14,639 nt of DNA, taken from positions 1 to 14,639 of the forward strand of contig JALNZQ010000048.1 of NCBI GenBank assembly GCA_023229165.1. Direction: 5' to 3'. The notes beneath the pieces are model-generated. The model saw only the letters and a list, made by a program, of their open reading frames with translations. It was not told the origin of the DNA and ran no database searches. Below, piece after piece: positions 14,257-14,639 of the stretch. The translations under genes and the position numbers were made by a program. This stretch comes from Methanothrix sp. GTDB taxonomy: Archaea > Halobacteriota > Methanosarcinia > Methanotrichales > Methanotrichaceae. The number at the start of each line of letters is the position of its first letter. The stretch's first letter is position 1.

Positions 14257-14421
14257 GGGTTCTAACCCCAGCTAATAATCAGAATAGCTGGCTAATTGGT
14301 TCGCTTTTTGGTCTCGGTCGACATTTTCAGCTTGCCACGACCAGAAGTCGTGGCTCCCCCAGGCTTTCACCTGGGAGACCGACTGGCACGGGGAGGTATG
14401 CTTTTGCATACCCATAACTTT
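14257..14421 (-). other. 16S - tRNA-Ala spacer with hairpins
   Basis: 165 nt of pre-rRNA. Three perfect hairpins are visible on the plus coordinates: GCCACGAC/GTCGTGGC (14334-14354, 5-nt loop), CCCAGG/CCTGGG (14358-14375, 6-nt loop) and GGTATGC-TTTT-GCATACC (14395-14412). The last lies 9 nt from the 16S 3' end. The 16S processing stem partner is upstream of 16S and outside the window, so a bulge-helix-bulge there cannot be tested. Confidence 0.55.

Positions 14422-14639
<218 letters not shown>

Overview
The window looks like the chromosome of a methanogenic euryarchaeon, probably near Methanothrix (Methanosaeta) or another Methanosarcinales member. Support: archaeal-type genes (eL39, eL31, aIF6, LX/eL20, prefoldin alpha, FtsY, FEN-1, radical-SAM-type Dph2, ADH synthase), an rRNA operon ordered 16S - tRNA-Ala - 23S - 5S with an archaeal bulge-helix-bulge processing stem, poly-T terminators, TATA boxes, and many TTG/GTG starts. 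The genus is inference; no database was searched.

Region 1 (1-3520, + strand) is a compact translation/secretion operon: PP-loop ATPase (cut by the window edge) - rpl39e - rpl31e - tif6 - rpl18a/LX - pfdA - ftsY. Starts are mostly TTG or GTG set by Shine-Dalgarno sequences, and neighbours overlap. The genes serve the 50S subunit (two structural proteins, LX, the anti-association factor aIF6), folding of nascent chains (prefoldin) and membrane targeting (FtsY).

Region 2 (3076-5486) is the most unusual part. The last 445 bp of ftsY occur twice as collinear direct repeats (3076-3520 and 5042-5486, 36 mismatches by hand count, no indel, both ending exactly at the stop codon). Between them lie a remnant of a DNA-methyltransferase-like gene and a divergently oriented two-gene cassette: a DUF1828/DUF1829-type protein and a small conserved partner. 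It looks like an insertion into the 3' part of ftsY that restored the gene and displaced the old 3' end, now a pseudogene followed by a hairpin.

Region 3 (5487-9203) is mostly ordinary housekeeping DNA: a terminator-rich spacer, aroA' (ADH synthase) and a HesB/IscA-like protein on the minus strand, then fen1-dph2 on the plus strand from a TATA region shared with the HesB-like gene.

Region 4 (9204-10820) is decayed accessory DNA: a LivF ABC-ATPase scrap, a secreted Cys-rich protein with one CXXCH, a purple-acid-phosphatase-like pseudogene with several readable lesions, and a 49-nt G/C-rich patch with no A.

Region 5 (10886-14639, minus strand) is the rRNA operon read backwards: partial 16S, tRNA-Ala(TGC), 23S, a tRNA-like remnant without anticodon arm, and 5S. 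The two flanks of 23S form a textbook bulge-helix-bulge stem.
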